NCBI GenBank assembly: GCA_018873245.2
Contig: JAEMBT020000007.1
Coordinates: 1,808,001-1,872,000, forward strand
From: Archegozetes longisetosus
Lineage: Eukaryota; Arthropoda; Arachnida; Sarcoptiformes; Trhypochthoniidae
Length of the DNA stretch: 64,000 nucleotides
Direction: 5' to 3'
Positions 37,101-47,518 of the stretch are shown here, in pieces. Under the pieces are notes generated by a model that had not been told where the DNA came from, ran no database searches, and saw only the letters and a list, made by a program, of their open reading frames with translations. The translations under genes were made by a program, and so were the position numbers. Numbering within the stretch: position 1 is the first letter of the stretch; each line of letters begins with the position of its first letter.

Positions 37101-37430
37101 CCAACTCACACAGTTTAGATAAAAAACAAGGAGTAATCTTATTTCTGCTGAAGCAGTGACTCACTGAAAGTTTTATAGCTCAAGAACAACCTATACAGAT
37201 AAAATTTAAATGGTAGATGAGGTCTATGTTGTGAAACTTAAACCTAATTTCATTATTAAAATTATGCAAAAAATCCAAAGTTGATCGATTGTAAATCATC
37301 GAGGAGTAATTTATTATCCGTAAATCTTTAAACATAATCTCAATGATGATAAAAGAAATAGTTTCATATAAAAACCTTAGGTCTAGGCGTATTTATGAAC
37401 AGATCATTCAAGTTTTTGATCAGATTCTAA
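34106..37430. other. Intergenic, a few small repeats
   Basis: No gene was recognised. CAGTGGCGTAGCC at 35969 looks like one terminus of a hAT-type element, but no partner end was found. A short direct repeat is listed separately. The final 100 bases hold the peritrophin promoter. Confidence 0.45.
35225..35415. repeat. Direct repeat, two copies of about 80 bp
   Basis: 35225-35312 and 35340-35415 both run from TTGACGACTTGAAATAGAAA to TTTTAACCACTGTTTAT. The second lacks a short internal stretch (GGTATGCAACTAGTATCATA region). The offset is 115 bp. Confidence 0.85.
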
Positions 37431-37432
37431 TA

Positions 37433-37438
37433 TATAAA
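37433..37438 (+). promoter_or_regulatory. TATA box of peritrophin gene
   Basis: TATAAA within AATATATAAAGG lies 49 bp upstream of the ATG at 37482, so transcription would begin near 37463 with a leader of about 20 bases. Confidence 0.6.
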
Positions 37439-37481
37439 GGAAATAATATATATTCTTATTAAATATTAAAACTGTGCCAAA

Positions 37482-40006
37482 ATGAATAAATTCTACTATT
37501 TTTCACTTTTTATCATTGCTTTAGCTGGCGAAATAATATGTGAGTAAACTTTTTTCTCTATAATACCAAACTTGAGCAACTTAACTTCAGTAATTTTTAT
37601 AATTAGGATCATAAGCTAAGAATTTATTCCAAAAGTATTTTAAGTGAATCAATATGATCTTCCTGAAGAAGATTGAGTAATCATTGAAAATTTTCAAATC
37701 CAGCTGCTCAAACAACAAAGTTCGCATGTCCAGCTAAAGATATAGCAAGTGGTTGCAAAGGATCAAAAGACTGTCGATACCAGAACCCTGACAAATGTAG
37801 CACCTACATACAATGTACAGCCGCTGGTTTGGTTTATGTAATGCCATGTCCAACCGGACTACAATGGAATGATAATGAAAAAATATGCGATTGGCCATCT
37901 TCATCTACTTGTGGACGAACACCATCGGCATCCTCAACTACGAGTCGATCCAACACCCCGATTCCCGGCTATCAATGTCCAGCTGCGGATATAGCAGGCG
38001 GTTGTAAAGGACCAAAAGATTGTTTATATCCGAATCCTGCTAACTGTAGTACTTTCATCCAATGTACTGCCGCTGGTTTAGCTTATGTAATGCCATGTCC
38101 ATCAGGATTACAATGGAATGATAATGAAAAAATCTGTGATTGGCCATCTTCATCTACTTGTGGACGAACACCATCGACTCCAACTACTACTACTACTACG
38201 ACCACTCCATCAACTACAACAACTACAACAAGTCGACCTAACACCCCGATTCCCGGCTATCAATGTCCAGCTGCAGATGTAGCAGGCGGTTGTAAAGGAC
38301 CAAAAGATTGCTTGTACCCGAATCCAGCTAACTGTAGTACCTTCATCCAATGTACCGCCGCTGGTTTAGCTTATGTAATGCCATGTCCATCAGGACTACA
38401 ATGGAATGATAATGAAAAAATCTGTGATTGGCCATCTTCATCTACTTGTGGACGAACACCATCGACTCCAACTACTACTACAACTACGACCACTCCATCA
38501 ACTACAACAAGTCGACCTAACACCCCGATTCCCGGCTATCAATGTCCAGCTGCGGATATAGCTGGTGGTTGTAAAGGACCAAAAGATTGCTTATACCCGA
38601 ATCCAGCTAACTGTAGTACCTTCATCCAATGTACTGCTGCTGGTTTGGCTTATGTAATGCCATGTCCATCAGGATTACAATGGAATGATAATGAAAAAAT
38701 CTGTGATTGGCCATCTTCATCTACTTGTGGACGAACACCATCGACTCCAACTACTGCTACAACTACGACCACTCCATCAACTACAACAACTACAACAAGT
38801 CGACCTAACACCCCGATTCCCGGCTATCAATGTCCAGCTGCAGATGTAGCAGGCGGTTGTAAAGGACCAAAAGATTGCTTGTACCCGAATCCTGCTAACT
38901 GTAGTACCTTCATCCAATGTACCGCCGCTGGTTTAGCTTATGTAATGCCATGTCCATCAGGACTACAATGGAATGATAATGAAAAAATCTGTGATTGGCC
39001 ATCTTCATCTACTTGTGGACGAACACCATCGACTCCAACTACTACAACAACCACAACTACAACAACTACGACCACTCCATCAACTACAACAACTACAACA
39101 AGTCGACCTAACACCCCGATTCCCGGCTATCAATGTCCAGCTGCGGATATAGCTGGTGGTTGTAAAGGACCAAAAGATTGCTTATACCCGAATCCAGCTA
39201 ACTGTAGTACCTTCATCCAATGTACTGCTGCTGGTTTGGCTTATGTAATGCCATGTCCATCAGGATTACAATGGAATGATAATGAAAAAATCTGTGATTG
39301 GCCATCTTCATCTACTTGTGGACGAACACCATCGACTCCAACTACTACTACTACTACGACCACTCCATCAACTACAACAACTACAACAAGTCGACCTAAC
39401 ACCCCGATTCCCGGCTATCAATGTCCAGCTGCAGATGTAGCAGGCGGTTGTAAAGGACCAAAAGATTGCTTGTACCCGAATCCAGCTAACTGTAGTACCT
39501 TCATCCAATGTACCGCCGCTGGTTTAGCTTATGTAATGCCATGTCCATCAGGACTACAATGGAATGATAATGAAAAAATCTGTGATTGGCCATCTTCATC
39601 TACTTGTGGACGAGCATCACCGCCTACAACTACTACTACAACCACGACTACAACGACTACAACCACTCCTTCAACTACACAATCCAGTAGTACAACTGCT
39701 TCTACAACGATAAACTTACCAACCACTGAATCACAGCCCTCAACTACAAGCCAGTCTTCAACCACTCCATCTTGCGGCAATGATAATGATTCACAAGACG
39801 ATGCCTTAGATTTGAATAGCCTATGTTCTGGATGTTCAGATAAACATTTGGTTGTAAATCCAAATAGTCAGCAGCGATATATCGAATGTAATGGTGGACC
39901 TAATAATAACACACATAGGATTAGAAAATGCAGTCCTGGCTTGCTTTTCGATCCAAATAAACTAACATGTGATTATTCTGGGCTTGTTAATCCTAATGCA
40001 TATTAA
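37482..40006 (+). CDS. Secreted mucin-like peritrophin, 7+1 repeats
   Basis: Exon 1 (37482-37539) encodes a signal peptide, MNKFYYFSLFIIALAGEII. Exon 2 (37704-40006) joins in phase 1, giving 786 residues. Seven tandem chitin-binding domains of the peritrophin-A (CBM14) type follow, each with the FIQC...MPCPSGLQWNDNEKICDW core. They are separated by Thr/Pro-rich linkers (TPSTPTTTTTTTTPSTTT) likely to be O-glycosylated. A divergent eighth domain ends the protein (YIECNGG...RKCSPGLLFDPNKLTCDY). Each tandem domain has eight cysteines where the family norm is six. By family the role is chitin binding in a peritrophic matrix, gut mucus or cuticular lining. The repeats are almost identical at the DNA level. 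Linker length varies between units, from the nine-base-shorter linker after unit 3 to the extended one after unit 5. The upstream TATA box suggests a strongly regulated gene. Confidence 0.93.
37954..39620 (+). repeat. Tandem coding repeats, 279-304 bp units
   Basis: ACCCCGATTCCCGGCTATC recurs at about 37954, 38242, 38520, 38808, 39112 and 39399. Units alternate between an ADIAGG and an ADVAGG type that also differ in synonymous bases (GCGGATATAGC against GCAGATGTAGC), so a pair of units is the higher-order period. Confidence 0.9.
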
Positions 40007-41055
40007 GTTCTACAAAATTTAATCAATGACAAAATGGCATTTAGAAGTTTTATTAATTCTATTTAAAATTAATTAATTATAGTTTACAAATTTTGTTCGA
40101 AATTAAAATCTTATTGATGCTAACTTTTTCGGATTAAATTATTTTTTCCCATTGAGATATAATTTGATATTGAAATCAATATAATAATCTTATTTCGTAT
40201 TCTATAATTTGATTGAAAATTTATAAGATTAGCTCTGTATATAATTTTGAGTGTGCATCAGTTTTACTTCACATCAAAGCAAATAAACTTAAAACAGCTT
40301 TGCGCCGACTTTTAAGTAGATTTATAGTGGTAAATCTTTCAAGTTTTAGAATCATTGTAAACACTAACAAACGATGTTTATAGCATTTAATTATTTTTTG
40401 TGAGGTGTTTTTTAAGACTTAAAGGTTTGCAAACTTTACTCTAAAGACTTGTCTGTACTTCCATTGGACTTTCGCCCCTATCCGATTTTGATCAAATTTG
40501 GTATGGATGTTTGGTAGATATTTCACAAATTCTAAAATGTTTTTCCACATTATCCAAACGTATTGTACACGTTGTACAATATTTATCTCTTAAATAACTT
40601 TATTTGACATTATATTTTATTCTACTTACAGCACTCAAATAGACTTATTATGCACATAGCATCATAATAATGCATGTGATATTTTACAAATGAATTTTTA
40701 TTCAATTAGACTTGACTCATGTTCAGTTTCATTTTCAGTCTCAATAGCCTCTTTATAAATATTTAACCGATATTTATCAATAAAATATCTTACATATAAT
40801 TTTACTATGAAATAATAGGTTTTTGCTGTTTTCAGACATTTTGCACCTGGTGTTCTCGGTCAAACATTTTAGAAATATAGTAAGTGTTATCAGTCATCTT
40901 CATCAATAAAGAAATTGACCGAGAACACTTGAAACAAAACATCGCAATTTGAGTTTAAAATTTTCCAAATATTCAATAATGATGATGATAATGATAAAAA
41001 TGACGCTTCATAAATATGGATAGATATTTAATGTATATGATTTCTGGTCTTATTG
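40007..41055. other. Intergenic with a short perfect hairpin
   Basis: No gene was recognised. GTGTTCTCGGTCAA at 40850 is mirrored exactly by TTGACCGAGAACAC ending at 40928, with a loop of about 50 bp. It may be a tiny inverted-repeat element. Confidence 0.5.
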
Positions 41056-42128
41056 TAACGTTCTCGGATAAAAATCCGCAAAAAGTTTACAAACTTTTAA
41101 AAATATTTTAAGCTTAAAAAGATATGTGATTTATATATCAAATAAAAGGGAATTTTCTATTCTCTATAACAGTGAAAGATTTAAAAAAATATTCATATAA
41201 AGAAAAGTGTTACATAATTTTAAAGCGAATAACCTCGAAAAAGTGTTTAGAAATTTTCGTTTTAAAAACTGGCATCATTCAAAATTTTTAATTTTACTCA
41301 TTTAAATTCATTTCAAAATTTCTAAAATGATCAGAATTTATAGCTCAGATATAAAGGAATATAAATTATCGAAAATATTAACAAAATTTATTTCAAGTTA
41401 CCTCAATAATGGTCATCAAACTTATCAAAGAAATTTAAGGATAACACTAAGAAAAGTGACTGCAATTCTGTATCGATTAAGTTAAAAATTAAAATTTTTC
41501 TATAATATTATAAATAAAATATTGATGATCATTTAACAATGAAAGAAAAGTTAAAATATTCAGTATAATAAAAAAGAGAGACAAAAAATCGAAGCGCATC
41601 GATAAAGTTATTGTCTCGATTTTGGTCTATTTAAGGAGTTCCTTTACGGTCGCTCCCGATTCTAAACCATACCGACACATATATCATTGGAAAGCTCTCG
41701 ACGAGACGAACACTTTGATACTCAATACAAGTACTTTTGATCAAAAGATTGATCTCAGAATGCCCCTAAATTAATCATTAGTTATCAAGAAATATCAAAA
41801 TTTATCATTAAAAAACGAAAAAACCTAATAGTTACTTATTAATAATAATAAATTACATAAAATTATTGTGAAATAACTGAGAAGAGAGGATAAAATTTTC
41901 AAAATTTTTATATAATTTTGAATTATATTGATTTCCATTACACTTTTAGGGGTATCCTTGCAAAAAGTGATATTGTAGCCAAACACTCGCTCATATGTTT
42001 AAATAAAAATTACCCTTTAATAATCAATAATTGGTTTAAGTTTTTGCCAAATTTTGACTCTATATTATAATTATTTTATTATTTTACAATCAATTGAAAT
42101 TTGTGCGGATTTTTATCCGAGTACGTTA
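41056..42128. mobile_element. TA-flanked inverted-repeat element
   Basis: Inside TA on both sides, ACGTTCTCGGATAAAAATCC is mirrored by GGATTTTTATCCGAGTACGT. The terminal match covers about 25 bp. The interior of about 1.07 kb has no recognisable transposase. A TA target suggests a Tc1/mariner-type non-autonomous element. Confidence 0.65.
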
Positions 42129-42638
42129 TGCAAATTTTCATTAGGCTATCTTTAAGCATTTTTGTGTACTCAGCATTTAAAATCTGAAACATTTTCATAT
42201 TTTATTAATTATAGCCTTCCTATTTAAGCTACATCAAAATTTAAGGTATCATTTTGCTTATCCTTTGACCGCCAATTCGTACGTTAATTTTCATTAAAAT
42301 AGGAAGGGAGCCGTTTTTATCATTATCTATATTACAAGTCCTTTGGGGAAAGTAGGTATTGAAAAGTCAGCTAAAAATAATCTGATGCACAGCCAAAATT
42401 ATATACGGAGCTAAACGAGCTTGTTTTTCTAGAAAACCTGTTAGTTATTTTATTTCACTTCGATTCTAAACACAACTTTTGATGGGAGTCATTTGTGAGA
42501 TTGGTTAAGCTTTTTATAATGAATCTGATATTCTTGTAATAAATAAAAATCACTTCGAAAACATAAAATGTCCAATTAACTTCTTCGAAATGTTTTCTTC
42601 GAAAATTCAAACTACTTAACCATTTCTTCATTTATACC

Positions 42639-45358
42639 CTAAGACACTTTCATTATTTAATCAAATTATTTCAAATAAATTATTTGATCAAACATTTTGA
42701 AATAATATCAAATAATTTTCTACTTTTCTCGAATAATTTTTTCAAAACCGTAAAAATTAGAAATAATTTTCAGAAACAAACTTTCGATTAATCAATACTT
42801 TTAAAAGCTATAATTCATGCACCAAAACATAAAATATCTAAAATAATACATAATTAGGTGCTTTGAATAGTAAACACAATGAATGAAATGAACACGCATT
42901 TTATAAATTGTATTTTGATATTATGATGATTGTGTGTAATGATTATGTGTAATAGTCGTGATTTAATTTATTTAAATATAATTGTCATCAAACATCAAAC
43001 GCTTATTAGTTTTGGCGAATAGAAAGTAAGTTTAACCGATACTTCAATTATAAATAATTAATAAAAAAATATTTTCTAAACAGAAGATGTCTGAAATAGA
43101 GGACAATCTTTGTTTTGGTAATGAATGCGTTGAACTAAATGAGACCACAATTGATGTTCAATATATGCAAAATTTAGCGAATGATATTCAAAAAGAGAGA
43201 CAAATGTCTGAAAATACTATTATAGACTCTGAAGAAGTAGTTATTCCGAATGATTCCCAAATGAATAGTTTTATTGATTTAACAGAAAGCGAATACTCGA
43301 GTTCAAATGAATCAAAACGCCGAAAAACTCAAAGAAAGATAATCAGCAAAAGGTTTAAAAAGGAAACAAAATAACTGTCCAAATGAGAGTTAATGAATAT
43401 AAAGAGCCATTTATTGTCAAAGACGACAAAATGTATTGCAATATATGTAATGTTTTTGTTAACTTCAAGCATAAAAATGTCATCGATTTTCACCTGAACT
43501 CTAATAGGCATAAGAAGTATATCAAAAACAATTCAAATCAATTGAAAATTGTTAACAGCTTTGAAAAGCAAAATGAAAAAGAAATGTTTCTCAACGATTT
43601 GGTTTTAATGTTGACCTCAACTAATATTCCTATTGAAAAAACTAATAATCAAGAATTCAGAGCTTTCTTCACAAAGTATTGCAAATTCGGAGATCAGATT
43701 CCGTTAGCCGACTGTCTGAGAAAACGAATACCAAAAGTTTATGCAAATAAACAAAAGGATATCATCGAATCATTGAGTAAAGTCGATGGGTTTTCAGTCA
43801 TTGTCGACGAAACACAAGACAAAAAATATCGAGCAGTTATTAATATATTGATTACTCCATCAGCGATTGATTTTCCGTTGAACGATGATTTTCGCCTTAA
43901 GTCAATTTTTATTAATACTTTATTCTTGAACACAACAGTTGATAGCGATGCGATTATTCGCGAAACTAATAAAGTTATAGCAAATTCAGGATTAGATTTC
44001 GATAAAATCACAGCATTTGTTAGTTATAATGCCAGCTATATGATGAAAGCATTTAAAACATTTAAAGTTCTTTGGCCTAACTCAATACACATCACATGTC
44101 ATTCACATATTTTTAATTTGGTCGCAGAAACCTTTAGATATAGTTTTATTGAAGTGGATGAATTCATGGCAAAAATGAAATCTTTTTTCAAGAAATCGAG
44201 AGGTCAGGCGTAAAATATATTTTGAAACTTGTGGTAAATCTATTCCTAAGACTTCCATTACCAGATGGAACTCATGGCTTGAAGCTATCGCTATTCATGA
44301 AAATTTATTTAAATTTTACGGTGATTTGATCAGAAATTTAACAAATGCTAAAATCAGTTCTCCATTAATACCAATATTGAGAAGAATGATAGAAAATCCT
44401 ATTTTGTACGAACAAATTAAGTTCATTAAAAGTATTTCTCAGCCGATTATTGATGCAGTTCTGTCCACTCAGAGGCAAGACATAATGACAACCAACATCT
44501 TTAAATATTGTTCAGACTTAATGGCAATTTTTCGTGAAATGTATGCTAACGTTGATGTAAATGATTACCTCAATATTTATAGAAAAGAGCTGAATGAATA
44601 TGACTTTTCGCGTTTCAAACAATCGGTAATCGATTGTCTTAACCAAACTTTACTTAAATTGGAGTTATATTTTGATTTTGGTAAAGAGCCAGCTATGGGT
44701 TTTCTAAAAACTATGGAAATATTTGATCCTCAGAGGGCTAAGAACAATACACGATCTGTTGATGAGTTGATTAAAGAGTTAGTATCAATAACTGAAATGA
44801 ATAATTTGATAAATTCTGGTGATTTATTGAAGGTTTCACAGCTCTCTTCTGAATTCAAGTCATATATTAATTATGTTAAAGAATATGAAAAGCCAGAAAA
44901 TATTAAAACTAACGTTTATATTCCGAATTTTTGGAAATCTAACTTCAAGAAATGGAAATTGATGGCACCGATTGTTTTTAAATACTTATTTGTTCCTATT
45001 TCTAGTGCTGAGATTGAACGATCGTTCAGTTGTTACAACAATATTCTCAGTGATAAAAGACATAATCTCTCTGAAGAAAGTTTGAAGTATTTAACTTCTC
45101 TCTATTATAATTGCATGTAAACTCTTCTGTAAATTATCAAATTCAATTTATTAAAATGTTCAAATTAGAAAATCTTCGGCCTATTTATTGCAGTAATTAT
45201 TTAAACTACAATTTTATGACATGAACTTCTTGAATAATAGGTTTAGATGTGAAAATTTGTCAAATAACTTTAACAAATACTCAAATAATTAGACCAATTT
45301 TCTCAAATAGTTACTCAAATAATTTGACCCCTACTTTCTCAAATAATAAGTGTCTTAG
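42639..45358 (+). mobile_element. hAT transposon with perfect 8-bp TSD
   Basis: The octamer TTTATACC occurs at 42631-42638 and 45359-45366, exactly bordering the ends CTAAGACACTTTCATTATTT and (other strand) CTAAGACACTTATTATTTGA. The element is 2,720 bp and carries one transposase gene. Many CAAATAATT-like motifs crowd both subterminal regions, probably transposase-binding repeats. Identical target duplications indicate a recent insertion. Confidence 0.93.
43087..45120 (+). CDS. hAT transposase, two frame changes
   Basis: Three open segments, 43087-43377, 43383-44213 and about 44203-45120, together have the order of a hAT transposase. First comes an acidic, serine-rich N-terminus ending in a basic stretch. 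Then comes a BED-type zinc finger (YCNICNVFVNF with H-x4-H in HLNSNRHKKY). The catalytic domain follows, with the first acidic block FSVIVDETQD, and then the C-terminal dimerisation block FVPISSAEIERSFSCYNNIL. Frame changes lie near 43370 and near 44200. The second is a clear one-base shift inside an otherwise continuous coding sense; the first could instead reflect splicing. A TAAACAG just before the first ATG could be a splice acceptor for an upstream non-coding exon. The element is probably no longer autonomous unless these are sequencing errors. Confidence 0.85.
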
Positions 45359-46032
45359 TTTATACCTTACCGGCCGTCATAGAATCTTATCAAATCTATT
45401 ATTAAATGTTAGATCGTCGCAAAAATTGCTCTAAAAGTTTAATTAAGATTTTCCTTTTCAGTTGCATATTTGACTTTAATTTTAATTATGTTTGTAAAGG
45501 TACCCCTCTGTCAAGTTTAGAAAATCTTTTACGCTAAACTGATCCTAACTGAAAATATTTGTTGATGACTGAAGACTTGGATTTTAAACGGTAACATATC
45601 TTATCATAGCACTTAATCATTTGTATAGAAAGCAACCGTATTGAAAAACAAAGTCGGAACTTTTGAGTTCGTACATGAACTGAATAGTAACAGAGATAAG
45701 ACTCAGAAATTTTATGCATCCATTATCACAAATATAAATTTCACAAACTTACTAATCATAATAAATAATTGTTCGTTACTTATTGTTTCTCCCTTGAAAG
45801 CGTGGCTTCAATTCAATCACAAAGTATGGTAAATTTTTCAAGCCATTATTAACTTAAAATATAAATTTGTGAAAAAATATCTTATAAAATTTTACCACAA
45901 AATTGTATTCAAGATTGATAATTAATTGAAGAATTTGTTATATTTTACGGATGAATCATAGCCATACTTTCAAAGAGAAAACAGTGATTGACTAATGATA
46001 ATTTTTTTTCTATAATTAGAGTATTTTTAACA
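45359..46032. other. Intergenic, nothing recognised
   Basis: Begins with the right-hand target duplication of the hAT element. It has only short open frames without known domains. Confidence 0.5.
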
Positions 46033-47518
46033 CAGCCGTAGCCAGCGGAGGCTAGAGGGCCATGACCCCTCAAAGAATTTTCATAGCTAATGTGTAGGTC
46101 TGTACTGAGAAAAAGTCCTTACAAAGGTTTGAAAGTAAAAAATTTTTCGGGTAAATTAGAGAAGCAATACTGTAAAGTTATTTTGAAATTTTCATAAACC
46201 AAAGTAAAGTACATTTATTTTATGCATCAATTGATTGTCTATTGTTAACATTAGTAAAAAATTGACATAAATTTTAATGGGGTAAGTGTATGTCATCTGA
46301 AATACAAGCATTTTATGAGTTTTGAGTTAAACAGTCTGCTACTCGTTATAGTTGAATTTAGAAAATTTGAAATCAAATTTTGAAACTGCACAGTTATTAT
46401 TCAACGAATGCGAAGATATTTTTAATATTTATGAAAGGCTGGTTGATTATCCAAATTGAATGCCAGATTTAATAAAATATGCTAAGTATTAATATCACCA
46501 ATAGGGATGCCAACTCTCTAGCTTTGTACTGGAGACTACAGCTTTTAGACTTCCTCTCCAGTCCCCGGCTCGACCCTTAAGCTGGAGGCTATAATCCCCA
46601 GCTTTTATTTAACTCATAAAATTATTTTAAATATAGTATGGTTTAGTGAAATGAAATTAAAACCAATTTTAGTTCACGAAACTTCAACTTAATACAAGAG
46701 AGACTTTCACATGTTAACTAAACTTATACTTAATACTATTCTAATCCTTCAAATACTTAACTCTAGCACCTGTACAACAAATCAATACACGCGCATTGAA
46801 ATTGATAACTTATTCTGATAAGTATTAAGCTATTATTCATTTAAATAAGCATATTCTCCCTCATTCAGTTTAGTTCGTACTTTATTTCATTATGAATCAA
46901 TTGGAATGACTTTGTCGAACGGATATTCAGCATAATGAAAAATTAATGGACAGATGAAGGAAATCGTTTAACTGTACCTCAAGTCAAAGCTGAACTATGC
47001 ATAAAATTTAGTTATTGTATGAGTTGTACAGAGTTTTATGACCACGTATCAAAAGACCGCAAATTAATAGAAGCAGTTAAATCAGGAAAGAAAGATGATA
47101 TTAAAATTTAATATGATGATTGTATAAACTATGTGCTCGAATAAAAATTTTGTATATAAGGGTCCCCCCTTTGATATTTTTCTCCAGCTTTTAAGCTGAG
47201 AGGTATTGGCGTCCCTAATCACTAACCATACTATATATTAATGTCTCGTGTGAAAAGAGTTTCTCAACATTAAAAAGAATTAAAACTTATTTAAGAGATT
47301 CTATGTCAAATGAAAAATTAAAGGGTTTAGCCCTCACGTCAATTGAAAGAAAGATCGCTTCATCTTTAAATTAGATAATTTTGTTATTGAATTTGCTAAA
47401 AATCATTGTAATAGAAAAATTTTATTTATTAGATTCTGATCTAATAAAGCTTTATCTAAACAGATAAAATATCAGAATCTTTAGCTCCCCTTCAGACTGA
47501 AAATGCTGGCTACGGCAG
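46033..47518 (+). mobile_element. Internally deleted hAT (second family)
   Basis: The ends CAGCCGTAGCCAGCGGAGG and (other strand) CTGCCGTAGCCAGCATTTTC are typical of hAT elements. Just inside the right end the plus strand reads NVSCEKSFSTLKRIKTYLR and then NEKLKGLALTSIERKIA, the hAT dimerisation region. Further left, FETAQLLFNECEDIFNIYER belongs to the same transposase. Most of the N-terminal coding region is missing. No clear target duplication remains. A separate MITE splits the coding remnant. Confidence 0.78.
46502..47217 (+). mobile_element. hAT-like element nested in the deleted hAT
   Basis: TAGGGATGCCAACTCTC and (other strand) TAGGGACGCCAATACCTCTC are the ends. ATCACCAA and ATCACTAA (7 of 8) border them. 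The interior keeps a C-terminal transposase fragment reading DFVERIFSIMKN, then WTDEGNRLTVPQVKAELC. The internal GGGTCCCCCCTTTGATATTT block is shared with the TAGGGTGACC MITEs at 5035 and 16154, so these may be deletion derivatives of a common family. Confidence 0.85.

Noticed and set aside
39529-39780. Valine-rich open frame on the minus strand
   Set aside because: It is the antisense of the threonine-rich linker of the peritrophin gene; the run of valines is only the complement of ACN codons.
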